A DNA stretch of 64,000 nt from Streptomyces broussonetiae (lineage in GTDB: Bacteria > Actinomycetota > Actinomycetes > Streptomycetales > Streptomycetaceae). The notes under the pieces were generated by a model that was not told where the DNA came from, did not search any database, and saw only the letters and a program-made list of their open reading frames with translations. The position numbers and the translations under genes are program-made. Each line of letters starts with the position of its first letter. The stretch's first letter is position 1. The stretch covers positions 1,426,001 to 1,490,000 of the forward strand of contig NZ_CP047020.1 in assembly GCF_009796285.1 (NCBI RefSeq), given 5' to 3'. This document shows, piece by piece, positions 42,110 through 51,942 of this stretch.

Positions 42110-44182
42110 ATGCGTCACCCTCACACCCGCACCACCCACGCCATCCACGCCACGCGCCCAAGACTGCTCAGAGCGCTGACGGCGGGGCTCCTGTGCACGG
42201 CAGGCCTCGCCGCCCCGGCCGTCGCCGCCCCGGCCGTCGCCGCCCCGGCCGCCGCGGCCCCGGCGCGGCAGGCACCCGCCGCCCCCGCCCTGGCCAACGG
42301 CCTCGCGCTCACCCCGCCGATGGGCTTCAACAACTGGAACTCCACACACTGCCGGGCCGACTTCAACGAGGCCATGGTCAAGGGGATCGCGGACCTCTTC
42401 GTGGCCAAGGGCCTCAAGGACGCGGGCTACCGGTACGTCAACCTGGACGACTGCTGGGCCCTGCCGAACCGCGACGCCGACGGCAAACTGGTACCCGACC
42501 CGGCCCGTTTCCCGAACGGCATCAAGGCGGTTGCCGACTACGTCCACGCCAAGGGCCTCAAGCTCGGCATCTACACCAGCGCCGGAGTCAAGACGTGCAA
42601 CAGCGCGGGCTTCCCGGGCGCGCTCGGCCATGAGTACAGCGACGCACGACAGTTCGCCGACTGGGGCGTCGACTACCTGAAGTACGACAACTGCAACAAC
42701 CTCGGCGTCGACGCCCAGCAGCGCTACCGGACCATGCGCGACGCGCTGAAGGCGACCGGTCGGCCCATCGTCTACAGCATCTGCGAGTGGGGTGAGAACA
42801 AGCCCTGGCAGTGGGCGGCCGACGTCGGCAATCTGTGGCGCACCACCGGTGACATCAGCGACAGCTGGGACTCGATGGTCTCGATCCTCAAACAGAACCT
42901 CCCGCTCGCGCAGTACGCCGGACCCGGCCACTGGAACGACCCCGACATGCTGGAGGTCGGCAACGGCGGCATGACGGACACCGAGTACCGCTCGCACTTC
43001 TCGCTGTGGTCGATCATGGCGGCACCCCTGCTCATCGGCACCGACCTGCGCAAGGCCTCCCAGGCGACCCTCGACATCCTGGACAACAAGGAGGTCATCG
43101 CCGTCGACCAGGACCCGCTCGGCAAGCAGGGCACGGTCGTGTCGTCCACGGACGGGCGCTGGGTGATCGCCAAGGAGATGAAGGACGGCAGCCGCGCGGT
43201 GGCCCTGTTCAACGAGTCCGGCACCGCCCAGCGGATCGCCACCACCGCGAGCGCCGTCGGCCTGCCCGGCACCCCCGCCTACACCCTGCGGGACCTGTGG
43301 CAGCAGCAGAGCTACAACACCGCCGGCACCATCGCCGCGACCGTCCCTGCCCACGGCACGGTCCTGCTGCGGGTCGCGGCCGATCCGCACTGGGCGACCC
43401 GGCCCCCGGCGACCGAACTCGGCCTGGACGGCAGCCCGTTGATGGAGGCCGCCACCCCGGTCACGCTGACCGGCACCGTCACCGACCTGGGCCGGACCCC
43501 CGCGCGCCGGGTCTCCGTGTCCCTGACCGGCCCCGACGGATGGGCCGTACGTCCCACCACGGCGACCACGGCCGCCGCACTCACCACCGGCCGCACCCTG
43601 CGCACCGGCTGGAGCGTGACCGCGCCCGCCGGGACACCGACCGGCTCCTACGGCCTGACGCTCCACACCCGTTACCGCTCACCGGCCGGTCAGCAGGTCA
43701 CCAGCACCCTCCCGGTCAGCGCGTCCGTGGTGGTACGGCCGCCCGCCGGACCGTCGTATCTCAGCGACCTGCCCTGGCTGTCGGCGACCAGCGGCTGGGG
43801 ACCGGTGGAACGTGACACCAGCAACGGGGAGAGCGCCGCGGGCGACGGACACCCGATCACCATCGGCGGCACGGTGTACGCCAAGGGGCTCGGGGCGCAC
43901 GCGCCGAGCGACATCTCCTTCTACACCGGCAGGGCCTGTACGAAGGTCAGCGCGGACGTCGGCGTGGACGACGAGAAGGGCACTCAGGGCACCGTCGCCT
44001 TCGAGATCTGGGCGGACGGTACGAAGGTCGCCTCGACGGGCGTCCTGACGAACGCGATGCCCGCCCAGCCGCTCACCGCCGACGTCACCGGCGCCCAGGT
44101 GGTCCGCCTCGTCGTCACCGACGGCGGCGACGGCAACGACTCGGACCACGCGGACTGGGCGGACGCACAGGTCAGTTGCTGA
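42110..44182 (+). CDS. Secreted alpha-galactosidase, GH27 with C-terminal NPCBM domain
   Basis: A 690-residue secreted enzyme. The signal peptide covers about residues 1-43, ending in a run of (P)AVAAPA repeats. The GH27 barrel begins at LTPPMGFNNWN; the nucleophile is D193 in YLKYDNC and the acid/base D251 in DISDSW. A beta-sandwich follows, then an NEW3-like domain and a C-terminal NPCBM domain (about 545-690) with YLSDLPW and AKGLGAHAPS. It hydrolyses terminal alpha-1,6-galactose from melibiose, raffinose or galactomannan. The ATG has GGAGGAA upstream. The ROK glucokinase and LacI genes next to it complete a sugar-use module. Confidence 0.93.
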   Translation: MRHPHTRTTHAIHATRPRLLRALTAGLLCTAGLAAPAVAAPAVAAPAAAAPARQAPAAPALANGLALTPPMGFNNWNSTHCRADFNEAMVKGIADLFVAKGLKDAGYRYVNLDDCWALPNRDADGKLVPDPARFPNGIKAVADYVHAKGLKLGIYTSAGVKTCNSAGFPGALGHEYSDARQFADWGVDYLKYDNCNNLGVDAQQRYRTMRDALKATGRPIVYSICEWGENKPWQWAADVGNLWRTTGDISDSWDSMVSILKQNLPLAQYAGPGHWNDPDMLEVGNGGMTDTEYRSHFSLWSIMAAPLLIGTDLRKASQATLDILDNKEVIAVDQDPLGKQGTVVSSTDGRWVIAKEMKDGSRAVALFNESGTAQRIATTASAVGLPGTPAYTLRDLWQQQSYNTAGTIAATVPAHGTVLLRVAADPHWATRPPATELGLDGSPLMEAATPVTLTGTVTDLGRTPARRVSVSLTGPDGWAVRPTTATTAAALTTGRTLRTGWSVTAPAGTPTGSYGLTLHTRYRSPAGQQVTSTLPVSASVVVRPPAGPSYLSDLPWLSATSGWGPVERDTSNGESAAGDGHPITIGGTVYAKGLGAHAPSDISFYTGRACTKVSADVGVDDEKGTQGTVAFEIWADGTKVASTGVLTNAMPAQPLTADVTGAQVVRLVVTDGGDGNDSDHADWADAQVSC

Positions 44183-44228
44183 GCCCCCGGGATCGGCGGG
44201 CACCCGCTCCGGTGTCCGCCCCCGGAGT

Positions 44229-45182
44229 TCAGACCCCCGCCGCCGTCGCGTCCGGGCGGCGGGCCAGGGCGGACGCCGCGGCACCGACCAGGCCGGCGTC
44301 GGTACCCATCTGTGCGGGGGTGACCGTCAGGCGCTGGACGAAGGACAGGGTCGCGTAGTCGGTGAGCGCCTTGCGCAGCGGCGTGAAGAGGATGTCGCCC
44401 GCCTTGCCGACGCCGCCGCCGATCACCGCGATGTCGATCTCGACCAGGGTCGCGGTGGCCGCGATGCCGGCGGCCAGCGCCTGGGCCGCCCGCTCGAAGG
44501 AGGCCACGGCGACCGGGTCGCCCTCGCGGGCGGCGGCGGCCACCGCGGCGGCGGAGGTGTCGCCGTCGGGGCCCGGCCGCCAGCCCTGCTCCAGGGCACG
44601 GCGGGCGATGTTGGGCCCACTGGCGATGCGCTCCACACAACCCCGGGAGCCACACGGGCACGGGTCGCCGTCGAGGTCCACACTGATGTGCCCGATGTGC
44701 CCGGCGTTGCCGGTCGGGCCGGGATGCAGTTGCCCGTTCAGGACCAGGCCGCCGCCGACGCCCGTCGAGACCACCATGCACAGCGCGTTGTCGTGGCCAC
44801 GTGCGGCGCCCTGCCAGTGCTCGGCCGCGGTGATCGCGACGCCGTCGCCGATCAGCTCGACGGGCAGGCCACCGGTGGCCGCCAGGACCCGCTCGACCAG
44901 CGGGAAGTCGCGCCAGCCGGGCACGTTCACCGGACTGACGGTGCCGGCCGAGGCGTCCACCGGGCCGGCGCTGCCGATGCCGAGGGCGCCGGCGCGGTCC
45001 CACATCGGTGTCCGGGCGAGGTCGGCGAGCACCTCCTCGACCGCCAGCATGACCGTTTCGCCGTCCTGCTGGGCAGGTGTGGCGCGCTGGGCGCGCGCCA
45101 GGATCCGGCCGTCGTCGTCCACGAGCGCGCCGGCGATCTTGGTGCCACCGATGTCCAGGGCCGCCACGAGGTCGGTGTGCAT
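44229..45182 (-). CDS. ROK family sugar kinase, glucokinase-like
   Basis: A 317-residue ROK kinase with phosphate loop DIGGTK at 10-15, STGVGGGLVLNG, the histidine of GHIGHIS and the zinc site CPCGSRGCVE. With no DNA-binding domain, it is a kinase rather than a repressor, phosphorylating glucose or a related hexose with ATP. The ATG at 45182 is preceded by GGGAG. It is divergent from a LacI regulator, with a LacI operator between them, and convergent with the alpha-galactosidase. It probably phosphorylates a sugar released by that enzyme (inference). Confidence 0.88.
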   Translation of the reverse strand: MHTDLVAALDIGGTKIAGALVDDDGRILARAQRATPAQQDGETVMLAVEEVLADLARTPMWDRAGALGIGSAGPVDASAGTVSPVNVPGWRDFPLVERVLAATGGLPVELIGDGVAITAAEHWQGAARGHDNALCMVVSTGVGGGLVLNGQLHPGPTGNAGHIGHISVDLDGDPCPCGSRGCVERIASGPNIARRALEQGWRPGPDGDTSAAAVAAAAREGDPVAVASFERAAQALAAGIAATATLVEIDIAVIGGGVGKAGDILFTPLRKALTDYATLSFVQRLTVTPAQMGTDAGLVGAAASALARRPDATAAGV

Positions 45183-45286
45183 GAGCGTCAGAATCTCCCC
45201 GTCGAAACTTGAAAACCAAAGAGAGCCAGGCCGGTCAAGCGGTGGGGGCGCAGGACAGACAGCGGTGGACAGTGTCTCTCGCAGCT

Positions 45287-45298
45287 GACAACGTTGTC
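45287..45298. promoter_or_regulatory. LacI-type operator GACAACGTTGTC
   Basis: The perfect 12-bp palindrome has the central CG typical of LacI-family sites. It lies 105 bp upstream of the kinase start and 111 bp upstream of the regulator start, so it can control both divergent genes. Confidence 0.7.
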
Positions 45299-45408
45299 CA
45301 GGCTCTATGCTCGACGCCACATCCTCATACAAACGTCGGATCGGCGCACCACCCTTCCGGGATGCCGATCACACGGATCAGACGGACGACAGGACAGGAC
45401 GCCGCATC

Positions 45409-46458
45409 GTGCCCGACACCACCCGCCCCGCAGACCGCCTGCCCGGCAGCCGCTACGGCAACCGCCCGACGATGAAGGACGTCGCGGCGCGGGCCGGTGT
45501 GGGGCTCAAGACGGTGTCCCGGGTGGTCAACGGCGAGCCGGGGGTCACGCCGGACACCGAACGCCGGGTGCAGGAGGCCATCGACGCACTGGGCTTCCGC
45601 CGCAACGACAGCGCCCGGGTGCTGCGCAAGGGCCGTACGGCCAGCATCGGCCTGGTCCTGGAGGATCTCGCCGACCCCTTCTACGGCCCGCTCAGCCGCG
45701 CCGTCGAGGAGGTGGCCCGGGCCCATGGCGCACTGCTGATCAACGGCTCCAGCGCCGAGGACCCCGACCGCGAGCAGGAGCTGGCGCTGGCGCTGTGCGC
45801 CCGGCGGGTGGACGGGCTGGTGGTGATCCCGGCCGGGGACGACCACCGCTATCTCGAGCCGGAGATCCGGGCCGGGGTGGCGACCGTGTTCGTGGACCGT
45901 CCGGCCGGGCGGATCGACGCCGATGTGGTCCTGTCCGACAACTTCGGCGGCGCCCGGGACGGCGTGGCCCATCTGATCGCCCACGGCCACCGCCGGATCG
46001 GGTTCATCGGCGACATGCCCCGCATCCACACGGCGGCCGAGCGGCTGCGCGGCTACCGGGCGGCCATGGAGGAAGCGGGGATACCTGTGGAGGACGCGTG
46101 GATGTCCCTCGGGCAGACGAATCCGGAGCGGGTGCGCCGGGCGGCGCGGGAGATGCTCGGCGGACCCGATCCCGTCACCGCGATCTTCACGGGCAACAAC
46201 CGGGTGACGGTCACCGTGATCCGCGTCCTGGCCGAGCAGTCCCGCCGGGTCGCCCTGGTCGGCTTCGACGACCTCGAGCTGGCCGATCTGCTCGAGCCGG
46301 GCCTGACGGTCGTCGCGCAGGACGCGGCCGCCCTCGGCCGTACGGCGGCCGAGCGCCTCTTTCGCCGGCTCGACGGCGGTCTGGTCACCCCGGAGCGCAT
46401 CGAGCTGCCCACGCGGCTGATCACACGCGGCTCGGGCGAGCTGCCGCCGGCCGACTGA
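45409..46458 (+). CDS. LacI family transcriptional regulator
   Basis: A 349-residue LacI repressor. Its helix-turn-helix is TMKDVAARAGVGLKTVSRVVNG at about residues 21-42, followed by a hinge and a periplasmic-binding-protein-like sugar domain (IGLVLEDLADPFYGPLSRAVE ... VGFDDLELADLL). The GTG at 45409 is chosen because AGGACAGGAC precedes it; an ATG at 45472 would start directly at the helix-turn-helix. It is divergent from the ROK kinase, and the GACAACGTTGTC site between them is its likely operator. A conserved hypothetical gene follows 7 bp after its stop, probably cotranscribed. Confidence 0.9.
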   Translation: MPDTTRPADRLPGSRYGNRPTMKDVAARAGVGLKTVSRVVNGEPGVTPDTERRVQEAIDALGFRRNDSARVLRKGRTASIGLVLEDLADPFYGPLSRAVEEVARAHGALLINGSSAEDPDREQELALALCARRVDGLVVIPAGDDHRYLEPEIRAGVATVFVDRPAGRIDADVVLSDNFGGARDGVAHLIAHGHRRIGFIGDMPRIHTAAERLRGYRAAMEEAGIPVEDAWMSLGQTNPERVRRAAREMLGGPDPVTAIFTGNNRVTVTVIRVLAEQSRRVALVGFDDLELADLLEPGLTVVAQDAAALGRTAAERLFRRLDGGLVTPERIELPTRLITRGSGELPPAD

Positions 46459-46465
46459 GCCGCGC

Positions 46466-47263
46466 ATGACCGGCCGCACCCTGGAGGAACTCGGCCTCGC
46501 CGACGCCCCTCGCGACCATCCGCTGGCCTACCCCGGCGCCCGGCCCGCCGGCTCCGGGCTGCTGCACGGCGACCGGATGCTTCCGCTGGAGCGCCTGGTG
46601 TACGACGACCGGGTGCCGGTGCTCGCCGTCGGCTCCAACGCCTGTCCGGGCCAACTGCGGTACAAAATGGCCGAGTTCGGGATCGGCTCCCCGCTGCCGA
46701 TGGTGCGCTCGCGGGTGTCCGGGCTCGACGTGGGCGTCTCGGCGCACGTCAGCCGCATGGGCTATGTCTCCGCGTCTCCCGTCAAGTCGCCGGACGCGTC
46801 TGGGGAGTTGTTTCTTCTCTGGCTGGACCGGCACCAGCTGGAGGTGATCGACGCCAGCGAGGGCGTGCCGTTGCCCGGCGGCAACTTCCGGCGGCTCTGG
46901 CTGCCGGCCCCGGACGTACGGGTCGAACTGCCCGACGGTTCCCGGCTCCCCGGGGCGTACTCCTACGTCAACCGCCACGGGGTGCTGCACGACGGCACCG
47001 GTGAGCCGCGTCGGCACCTCGCCGACCAGCACAGGCTCCTCACCGAACTCCTCGGGGGATCGGCTCCGTTGCGCGAGCTGTTCGGGACCACTCCGGAGGA
47101 GTTCTGCACCCGGGCCCGCCGTGATCCCGGGCTGTGCGCGCGGGGCACGCGGCTGTTCGCCGAGCAGCGCTGGGTGACGGCGTCGGGCCTCGAGCCCTAC
47201 GCCGACGGCCGGTGGACCGGAAGCCCGGGCACCGGGCCGTCGTTCTTCCCGCCCTCGAAGTAG
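46466..47263 (+). CDS. Conserved hypothetical protein, possibly GGCT-like
   Basis: A 265-residue protein with no membrane segment. VLAVGSNACPGQLRYKM resembles the glycine-rich loop of gamma-glutamylcyclotransferase-like folds (YGSN loops), and a later EGVPLPGGNFRRLWLPAPDVRVELPDG-type segment is strand-rich. I do not recognise a closer family, and the similarity is weak. The ATG follows the LacI stop by 7 bp, so the genes are likely in one transcript. No role in sugar metabolism is evident. Confidence 0.6.
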   Translation: MTGRTLEELGLADAPRDHPLAYPGARPAGSGLLHGDRMLPLERLVYDDRVPVLAVGSNACPGQLRYKMAEFGIGSPLPMVRSRVSGLDVGVSAHVSRMGYVSASPVKSPDASGELFLLWLDRHQLEVIDASEGVPLPGGNFRRLWLPAPDVRVELPDGSRLPGAYSYVNRHGVLHDGTGEPRRHLADQHRLLTELLGGSAPLRELFGTTPEEFCTRARRDPGLCARGTRLFAEQRWVTASGLEPYADGRWTGSPGTGPSFFPPSK

Positions 47264-47671
47264 GCGTCACCGACGCGGTAGACGTCACTGACGCGGACAC
47301 CGGCAGCAGCGGACGCCGGTGCCGGCCCGCGTTCAGGGGGATCCGGCGGGCAGGCACGGGGAGGAGGCGGCCTGAACCTCCCGTCGGCTCCGGGCTGTTG
47401 GAGTGCCGGTCCGGCTGCGCGGCCACGGCGGCGAATCCATCGGCGCCTGCCCGCGCCTTGCCGACGCCGACGCCGACGCCGACACCGAGGCAGCGGGCTT
47501 GCCGCGCCTGCCGGACGGGCGCCCGGGCCACCGTGCGTCCGCCGCGCGACCCGAAGGGGCCGCGCTCTCGCAGGATGCCGTCGAGGGAGGACCCCGATCA
47601 GCACGCCCGCGGGCGCAGCCCCGAGCCGTACGGTGACGCAGCAGCGTCAGGCCGGCCCCGTCCGAGGTCCG
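47264..47671. other. Non-coding stretch with short repeats
   Basis: In this 408-bp gap I see no gene. It holds four tandem copies of GCCGAC (47460-47483) and, near 47265-47305, a degenerate repeat of GCGTCAC(C/T)GACGCGG type. It separates the hypothetical gene from the convergent DUF6986 gene. Confidence 0.5.
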
Positions 47672-48970
47672 CTACTTCGCGGAGACCGTCAGGTCACCGC
47701 GCCGGGGCGCCGCGAAGGACTCCAGGTCGGCGCGGGTCAGGCCGCTGAGGCGGGCGACCTCGGCGATGTCCAGGGCGCCGCAGTCCAGCCCGCGCAGCAG
47801 ATAGCCGCTGAGCGCCTTGGCGGTGGCGGGCTCGTCCATCACGTCGCCGCCGGCGCGGTTGGCGTAGCGGGCGAGGCGGCCGGCGGCCTGCTCGTAGCCC
47901 TCGCGGTAGAAGGCGAAGACGGCGGCGTAGCGGGTCGGGATGTGACCGGGGTGCATGTCCCAGCCCTGGTAGTAGGCGCGGGCCAGGGCGCGGCGGGTGA
48001 GGCCGTAGTGCAGCCGCCAGGCGTCGTGGACCTTGGCGGTCGGGCCGACGGGCAGGACGTTCGTGGAGCCGTCGGAGACGCGCACGCCGGTGCCCGCGGC
48101 GGCCACCTGCATGACGGCCTTGGCGTGGTCGGCGGCCGGGTGGTCACTGGCCTGGTAGGCGGCGGAGACGCCGAGGCAGGCGCTGTAGTCGAAGGTGCCG
48201 TAGTGCAGCCCGGTGGCGCGGCCCCCGGCGGCCTGGATCATCCGGGCGACGGCGGCGGTGCCGTCGGTGGCGAGGATGGACTGGCTGGTCTCGATCTGGA
48301 TCTCGAAGCCGAGTCGCCCGGCGTCGAGGCCGTGGGCCTTCTCGAAGGCCTCCAGGAGGCGCACGAAGGCGCCGACCTGCTCGGGATACGTCACCTTCGG
48401 CAGCGTGAGGACCAGGCCCTCGGGCAGGCCCCCGGCCTCCATCAGGCCGGTGAGGAAGACGTCGAGGGTGCGGATGCCGCGGTCGCGGACAGCCGCCTCC
48501 ATGCACTTCATACGGATGCCCATGTACGGCGCCGCCGTGCCGTCGCGGTACGCCTCGGCGACCAGGCGGGCCGCGCGGGCCGCCGTCCCGTCCTCCTCGG
48601 CGTCGGGGCGGGGGCCGTAGCCGTCCTCGAAGTCGACGCGCAGGTCCTCGATGGGCTCGCGTTCCAGCTTGGCGCGCACGCGCGAGTAGACCGGCTCGGC
48701 CAGTTCGTCGGACAGGCCGAGGACGGCCGCGAAGGAGGCGGCGTCGGGGGCGTGCTCGTCGAGGGCGGCGAGGGCCTGGGCGCCCCAGGAGCGGATGGTG
48801 TCGGCGGCGAAGGCGTCACCGGGGACGTACACGGTGTGGACGGGCTGCCGGGTGCCGGGGTCCCCGGGGTAGCGGCGCTCCAGCTCCGCGTCGACCGGCG
48901 CGAGGGAGGCGCTGATCTCCTCGCTGACGGCACCCGCGAGACTCGTCGCCACCTTCTCCTGCTGACCCAT
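47672..48970 (-). CDS. DUF6986 family aldolase, HpcH/HpaI-like
   Basis: A 432-residue protein related to the HpcH/HpaI aldolase and citrate-lyase-beta/malate-synthase-like TIM barrels. DLRVDFEDGYGPRP carries the acidic metal ligand cluster, FEIQIETSQSIL the metal-binding Glu, and LHYGTFDYSACLG the loop near the active site. Such enzymes act on 2-oxo acids or acyl-CoA; the substrate of DUF6986 is not known to me. The ATG at 48970 follows GAGGGTG. The palindrome TTCCGCTGTACGGAA upstream is of the IclR type, suggesting control by an AllR-like repressor. Confidence 0.8.
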   Translation of the reverse strand: MGQQEKVATSLAGAVSEEISASLAPVDAELERRYPGDPGTRQPVHTVYVPGDAFAADTIRSWGAQALAALDEHAPDAASFAAVLGLSDELAEPVYSRVRAKLEREPIEDLRVDFEDGYGPRPDAEEDGTAARAARLVAEAYRDGTAAPYMGIRMKCMEAAVRDRGIRTLDVFLTGLMEAGGLPEGLVLTLPKVTYPEQVGAFVRLLEAFEKAHGLDAGRLGFEIQIETSQSILATDGTAAVARMIQAAGGRATGLHYGTFDYSACLGVSAAYQASDHPAADHAKAVMQVAAAGTGVRVSDGSTNVLPVGPTAKVHDAWRLHYGLTRRALARAYYQGWDMHPGHIPTRYAAVFAFYREGYEQAAGRLARYANRAGGDVMDEPATAKALSGYLLRGLDCGALDIAEVARLSGLTRADLESFAAPRRGDLTVSAK

Positions 48971-48986
48971 CCCACACCCTCCAATT

Positions 48987-49001
48987 TTCCGCTGTACGGA
49001 A
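48987..49001 (-). promoter_or_regulatory. IclR-type palindrome TTCCGCTGTACGGAA
   Basis: Perfect 5-bp arms TTCCG and CGGAA are separated by five bases and end 17 bp before the ATG of the DUF6986 gene. The layout resembles IclR/AllR operators in Streptomyces (recalled). An AT-rich tract beyond it probably contains the promoter. Confidence 0.45.
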
Positions 49002-49164
49002 TCAACAATCCGTAGAATGAAGTTATCCGGGTGGTTCTCGCTGGTCAACACCCTGTCCGGACGGTGGTCGGCCACCGGGGGATCGTCACCAGAATGCACC
49101 GGGGCCCCGGTGACCGACATGGTCACCGGGGCCCCGGGTGCGTGCGGACGCGCCTGGACCGGGA

Positions 49165-50127
49165 TCAGCCCTTGCGGGTCTTGATCTCCTCGGTCAGCTG
49201 CGGGACGACGTCGAACAGGTCGCCGACGACGCCGTAGTCGACCAGCTCGAAGATCGGGGCCTCGGGGTCCTTGTTGACGGCCACGATCGTCTTGGAGGTC
49301 TGCATACCGGCGCGGTGCTGGATCGCGCCGGAGATGCCGTTGGCGATGTAGAGCTGCGGCGAGACCGACTTACCGGTCTGGCCGACCTGGTTGGTGTGCG
49401 GGTACCAGCCGGCGTCGACGGCGGCACGCGAGGCGCCGACGGCCGCACCGAGGGAGTCGGCGAGCGCCTCGATGATCGAGAAGTTCTCGGCGCCGTTGAC
49501 ACCACGGCCGCCGGAGACCACGATCGCGGCCTCGGTCAGCTCCGGGCGGCCCGTGGACTCACGCGGGGTACGGGCGGTGACCTTGGTACCGGTCGCCTTG
49601 TCCGAGAAGGTCACGGCGAGGGCCTCGACCGCACCGGCGGCCGGGGCAGCCTCCACGGCGGCCGAGTTCGGCTTGACCGTGATGACCGGGGTGCCCTTGC
49701 TGACACGGGACTTGGTGGTGAAGGACGCGGCGAACACCGACTGGGTGGCCACCGGGCCCTCGTCGCCGGCCTCGAGGTCGATGGCGTCGGTGATGATGCC
49801 GGAGCCGATGCGCAGCGCCAGACGGGCGGCGATCTCCTTGCCCTCGGCGGAGGACGGGACCAGCACGGCGGCCGGGGACACCTGCTCGTGGGCGGCCTGG
49901 AGGGCGTCGACCTTCGGCACGACCAGGTAGTCGGCGTACTCGGACGCGTCGTGGGTGAGGACCTTCACCGCGCCGTGCTCGGCGAGGGTGGCGGCGGTGT
50001 CGGCGGCGCCGGCCCCGAGGGCGACGGCGACGGGCTCGCCGATGCGGCGGGCCAGGGTCAGCAGCTCCAGGGTGGGCTTGCGGACGGCACCGTCCACGTG
50101 GTCGACGTAGACGAGGACTTCAGCCAT
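49165..50127 (-). CDS. etfA: Electron transfer flavoprotein subunit alpha
   Basis: A 320-residue EtfA. Its C-terminal FAD-binding region is intact: [47 protein letters not shown] and [19 protein letters not shown]. With EtfB it forms the soluble heterodimer that takes electrons from acyl-CoA dehydrogenases and passes them to ETF-quinone oxidoreductase. It lies 53 bp downstream of etfB in the same direction, so the two form an operon. The ATG at 50127 is followed by [13 protein letters not shown]. Confidence 0.95.
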   Translation of the reverse strand: MAEVLVYVDHVDGAVRKPTLELLTLARRIGEPVAVALGAGAADTAATLAEHGAVKVLTHDASEYADYLVVPKVDALQAAHEQVSPAAVLVPSSAEGKEIAARLALRIGSGIITDAIDLEAGDEGPVATQSVFAASFTTKSRVSKGTPVITVKPNSAAVEAAPAAGAVEALAVTFSDKATGTKVTARTPRESTGRPELTEAAIVVSGGRGVNGAENFSIIEALADSLGAAVGASRAAVDAGWYPHTNQVGQTGKSVSPQLYIANGISGAIQHRAGMQTSKTIVAVNKDPEAPIFELVDYGVVGDLFDVVPQLTEEIKTRKG

Positions 50128-50180
50128 GGGATTGCTCTCCTGCGTAACGAAGTTGAGGGGCGGTCAGCGGGTGCGAGCCC

Positions 50181-50975
50181 TTAGATGAACTTCTGGCTCG
50201 CGAGGAACTCAGCGAGCTGCTTGCCGCCCTCGCCCTCGTCCTTGACGATGGTGCCGGCCGTGCGCGCCGGGCGCTCGTTCGCGGCCTCGACCGTGGTGAA
50301 CGCACCCTCGAGACCGACCTCTTCGGCCTCGACGTCCAGGTCGGACAGGTCCCAGGACTGAACCGGCTTCTTCTTGGCCGCCATGATGCCCTTGAAGGAC
50401 GGGTAGCGGGCCTCGCCGGACTGGTCCGTCACGGACACGACCGCCGGGAGGGAGGCCTCGAGCTGCTCGCTCGCCGCGTCGCCGTCACGACGGCCCTTGA
50501 TCACGCCGTCCTCGACGGAGACCTCGGAGAGCAGGGTGACCTGCGGGACACCGAGACGCTCGGCGACCAGCGCCGGCACGACACCCATGGTGCCGTCCGT
50601 CGACGCCATGCCGGAGACGACCAGGTCGAAGCCGGCCTTCTCGATCGCCTTGGCGAGCACCAGGGAGGTGCCGATGGCGTCGGTGCCGTGCAGGTCGTCG
50701 TCCTCGACGTGGATGGCCTTGTCGGCACCCATCGACAGGGCCTTGCGGAGGGCGTCCTTGGCGTCCTCCGGGCCGACCGTCAGCACGGTGACCTCGGCGT
50801 CGCCGTCACCGTCGTAGTTCTCCGCGATCTGGAGGGCCTGCTCGACCGCGTACTCGTCCAGCTCGGAGAGCAGACCGTCCACGTCGTCGCGGTCGACGGT
50901 CAGGTCATCGGCGAAGTGCCGGTCGCCAGTGGCGTCGGGCACGTACTTCACAGTGACAACGATCCTCAAGCTCAC
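50181..50975 (-). CDS. etfB: Electron transfer flavoprotein subunit beta
   Basis: A 264-residue EtfB: LRIVVTVKYVPDATGDRHF at the start, AEVTVLTVGPEDAKDALRKALSMG, and the AMP-binding loop VVSGMASTDGTMGVVPALVAE. It pairs with EtfA to carry electrons from fatty-acid and amino-acid oxidation. The GTG at 50975 is preceded by GGAGAG. A hairpin with 7-bp arms (51007-51025) and a small inverted repeat at 51084-51095 lie in its upstream region. Confidence 0.95.
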   Translation of the reverse strand: MSLRIVVTVKYVPDATGDRHFADDLTVDRDDVDGLLSELDEYAVEQALQIAENYDGDGDAEVTVLTVGPEDAKDALRKALSMGADKAIHVEDDDLHGTDAIGTSLVLAKAIEKAGFDLVVSGMASTDGTMGVVPALVAERLGVPQVTLLSEVSVEDGVIKGRRDGDAASEQLEASLPAVVSVTDQSGEARYPSFKGIMAAKKKPVQSWDLSDLDVEAEEVGLEGAFTTVEAANERPARTAGTIVKDEGEGGKQLAEFLASQKFI

Positions 50976-51083
50976 GCCGGCTCTCCTACTGCATCGACAT
51001 TTCCGGGCTGCCTCTTGCAGGCAGCATAGGCGCCTCAAGCGGCCGATCCCGGTCGGGGCGTCCGCGCGCTCCGACCGAAATAT

Positions 51084-51095
51084 TACTCGTCAGTA
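51084..51095 (-). promoter_or_regulatory. Candidate operator TACT-CGTC-AGTA upstream of etfB
   Basis: Perfect 4-bp arms around four bases, in an AT-rich patch about 110 bp before etfB. It could belong to a TetR-type fatty-acid oxidation regulator, but the short arms make this weak. Confidence 0.25.
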
Positions 51096-51191
51096 CACCC
51101 AGTTCATGCCCGCTAAGCAAGCGCTTTGAACTGTGACCTTCGCAACGCAGCGTAACCGGAACTCGACGGCCGCGCGGACGAGGGCTGCACG

Positions 51192-51701
51192 TCAGTCCCG
51201 CAGGCCGTTGAATCGGCCCTGGTGGTACAGGAGCGGGCGGCCGGAGCCGGACGGGTCGCCGAGGACGACCTCGGCAAGCACGATGCGGTGATCACCGGCC
51301 GGGACACGGCCGACGATCCGGCAGACCAGCCAGGCGAGCACGCCGTCGAGCACCGGCACGCCCTCCGGTCCGGTACGCCAGGCCGTGGGCGCACCGAAGC
51401 GCTCGGCACCGCTGCGGGCGAAGGTGGCGGCCAGCTCGCTCTGGTGCTCACCGAGTATGTGCACGCCGACGTGGTCCGTCTCGGCGATCGCGGGCCAGCT
51501 GGAGGCGCCCGTGCCGATGCCGAAGGAGATCAGCGGGGGCTCGGCGGAGACCGAGGTCAGGGAGGTGGCGGTGAAGCCGACGGGGCCGGAGACACCACGT
51601 GCGGTGATCACCGCCACACCGGCAGCGTGCCGGCGGAAGGTCGAGCGGAGCAGGTCGGGGGAGGCGAGCCGGGGGCTGCCTAGTTCGGGCGAGGCCGTCA
51701 T
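51192..51701 (-). CDS. Flavin reductase family protein
   Basis: A 169-residue protein of the flavin reductase (HpaC/DIM6) split-barrel type: STFRRHAAGVAVITARG at the start, VGFTATSLTSVSAEPPL for flavin binding, and FGAPTAWRTGPEGVPVL near the end. These enzymes supply reduced FMN or FAD to partner monooxygenases; none is adjacent. The ATG at 51701 follows AAGGA. It lies upstream of etfB in the same direction, across a gap of 216 bp. Confidence 0.88.
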   Translation of the reverse strand: MTASPELGSPRLASPDLLRSTFRRHAAGVAVITARGVSGPVGFTATSLTSVSAEPPLISFGIGTGASSWPAIAETDHVGVHILGEHQSELAATFARSGAERFGAPTAWRTGPEGVPVLDGVLAWLVCRIVGRVPAGDHRIVLAEVVLGDPSGSGRPLLYHQGRFNGLRD

Positions 51702-51942
51702 GGAGTTGTCCTTCTGGCGAGGGAGGCTGGGCGTCCCCCACTCGAGCGGAGCCGGGCGCGGGGGAGGGGGCGTGGCGCTCAACAGCCCGGACAGCACGCG
51801 CTCGCGGTGCGGGCGAGGTCGACGTGGGCCCGCCCGTGGAGAAGGAGTTCGATCGGCATACGGTCAGGCTGACGATAGGTGGTGGGCGCAGTCAAGTGCC
51901 TTCCGGGATCCGGAAAACGCCGCGTCGGCTCCTGAGGCACCC

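Noticed and set aside
41987..43666. A 559-codon frame antisense to the alpha-galactosidase
   Set aside because: Shadow frame with no recognisable domain; GH27 catalytic motifs are on the other strand.
47460..47483. GCCGAC tandem repeats as a functional array
   Set aside because: Four hexamers are common in GC-rich DNA, and no gene or element is linked.
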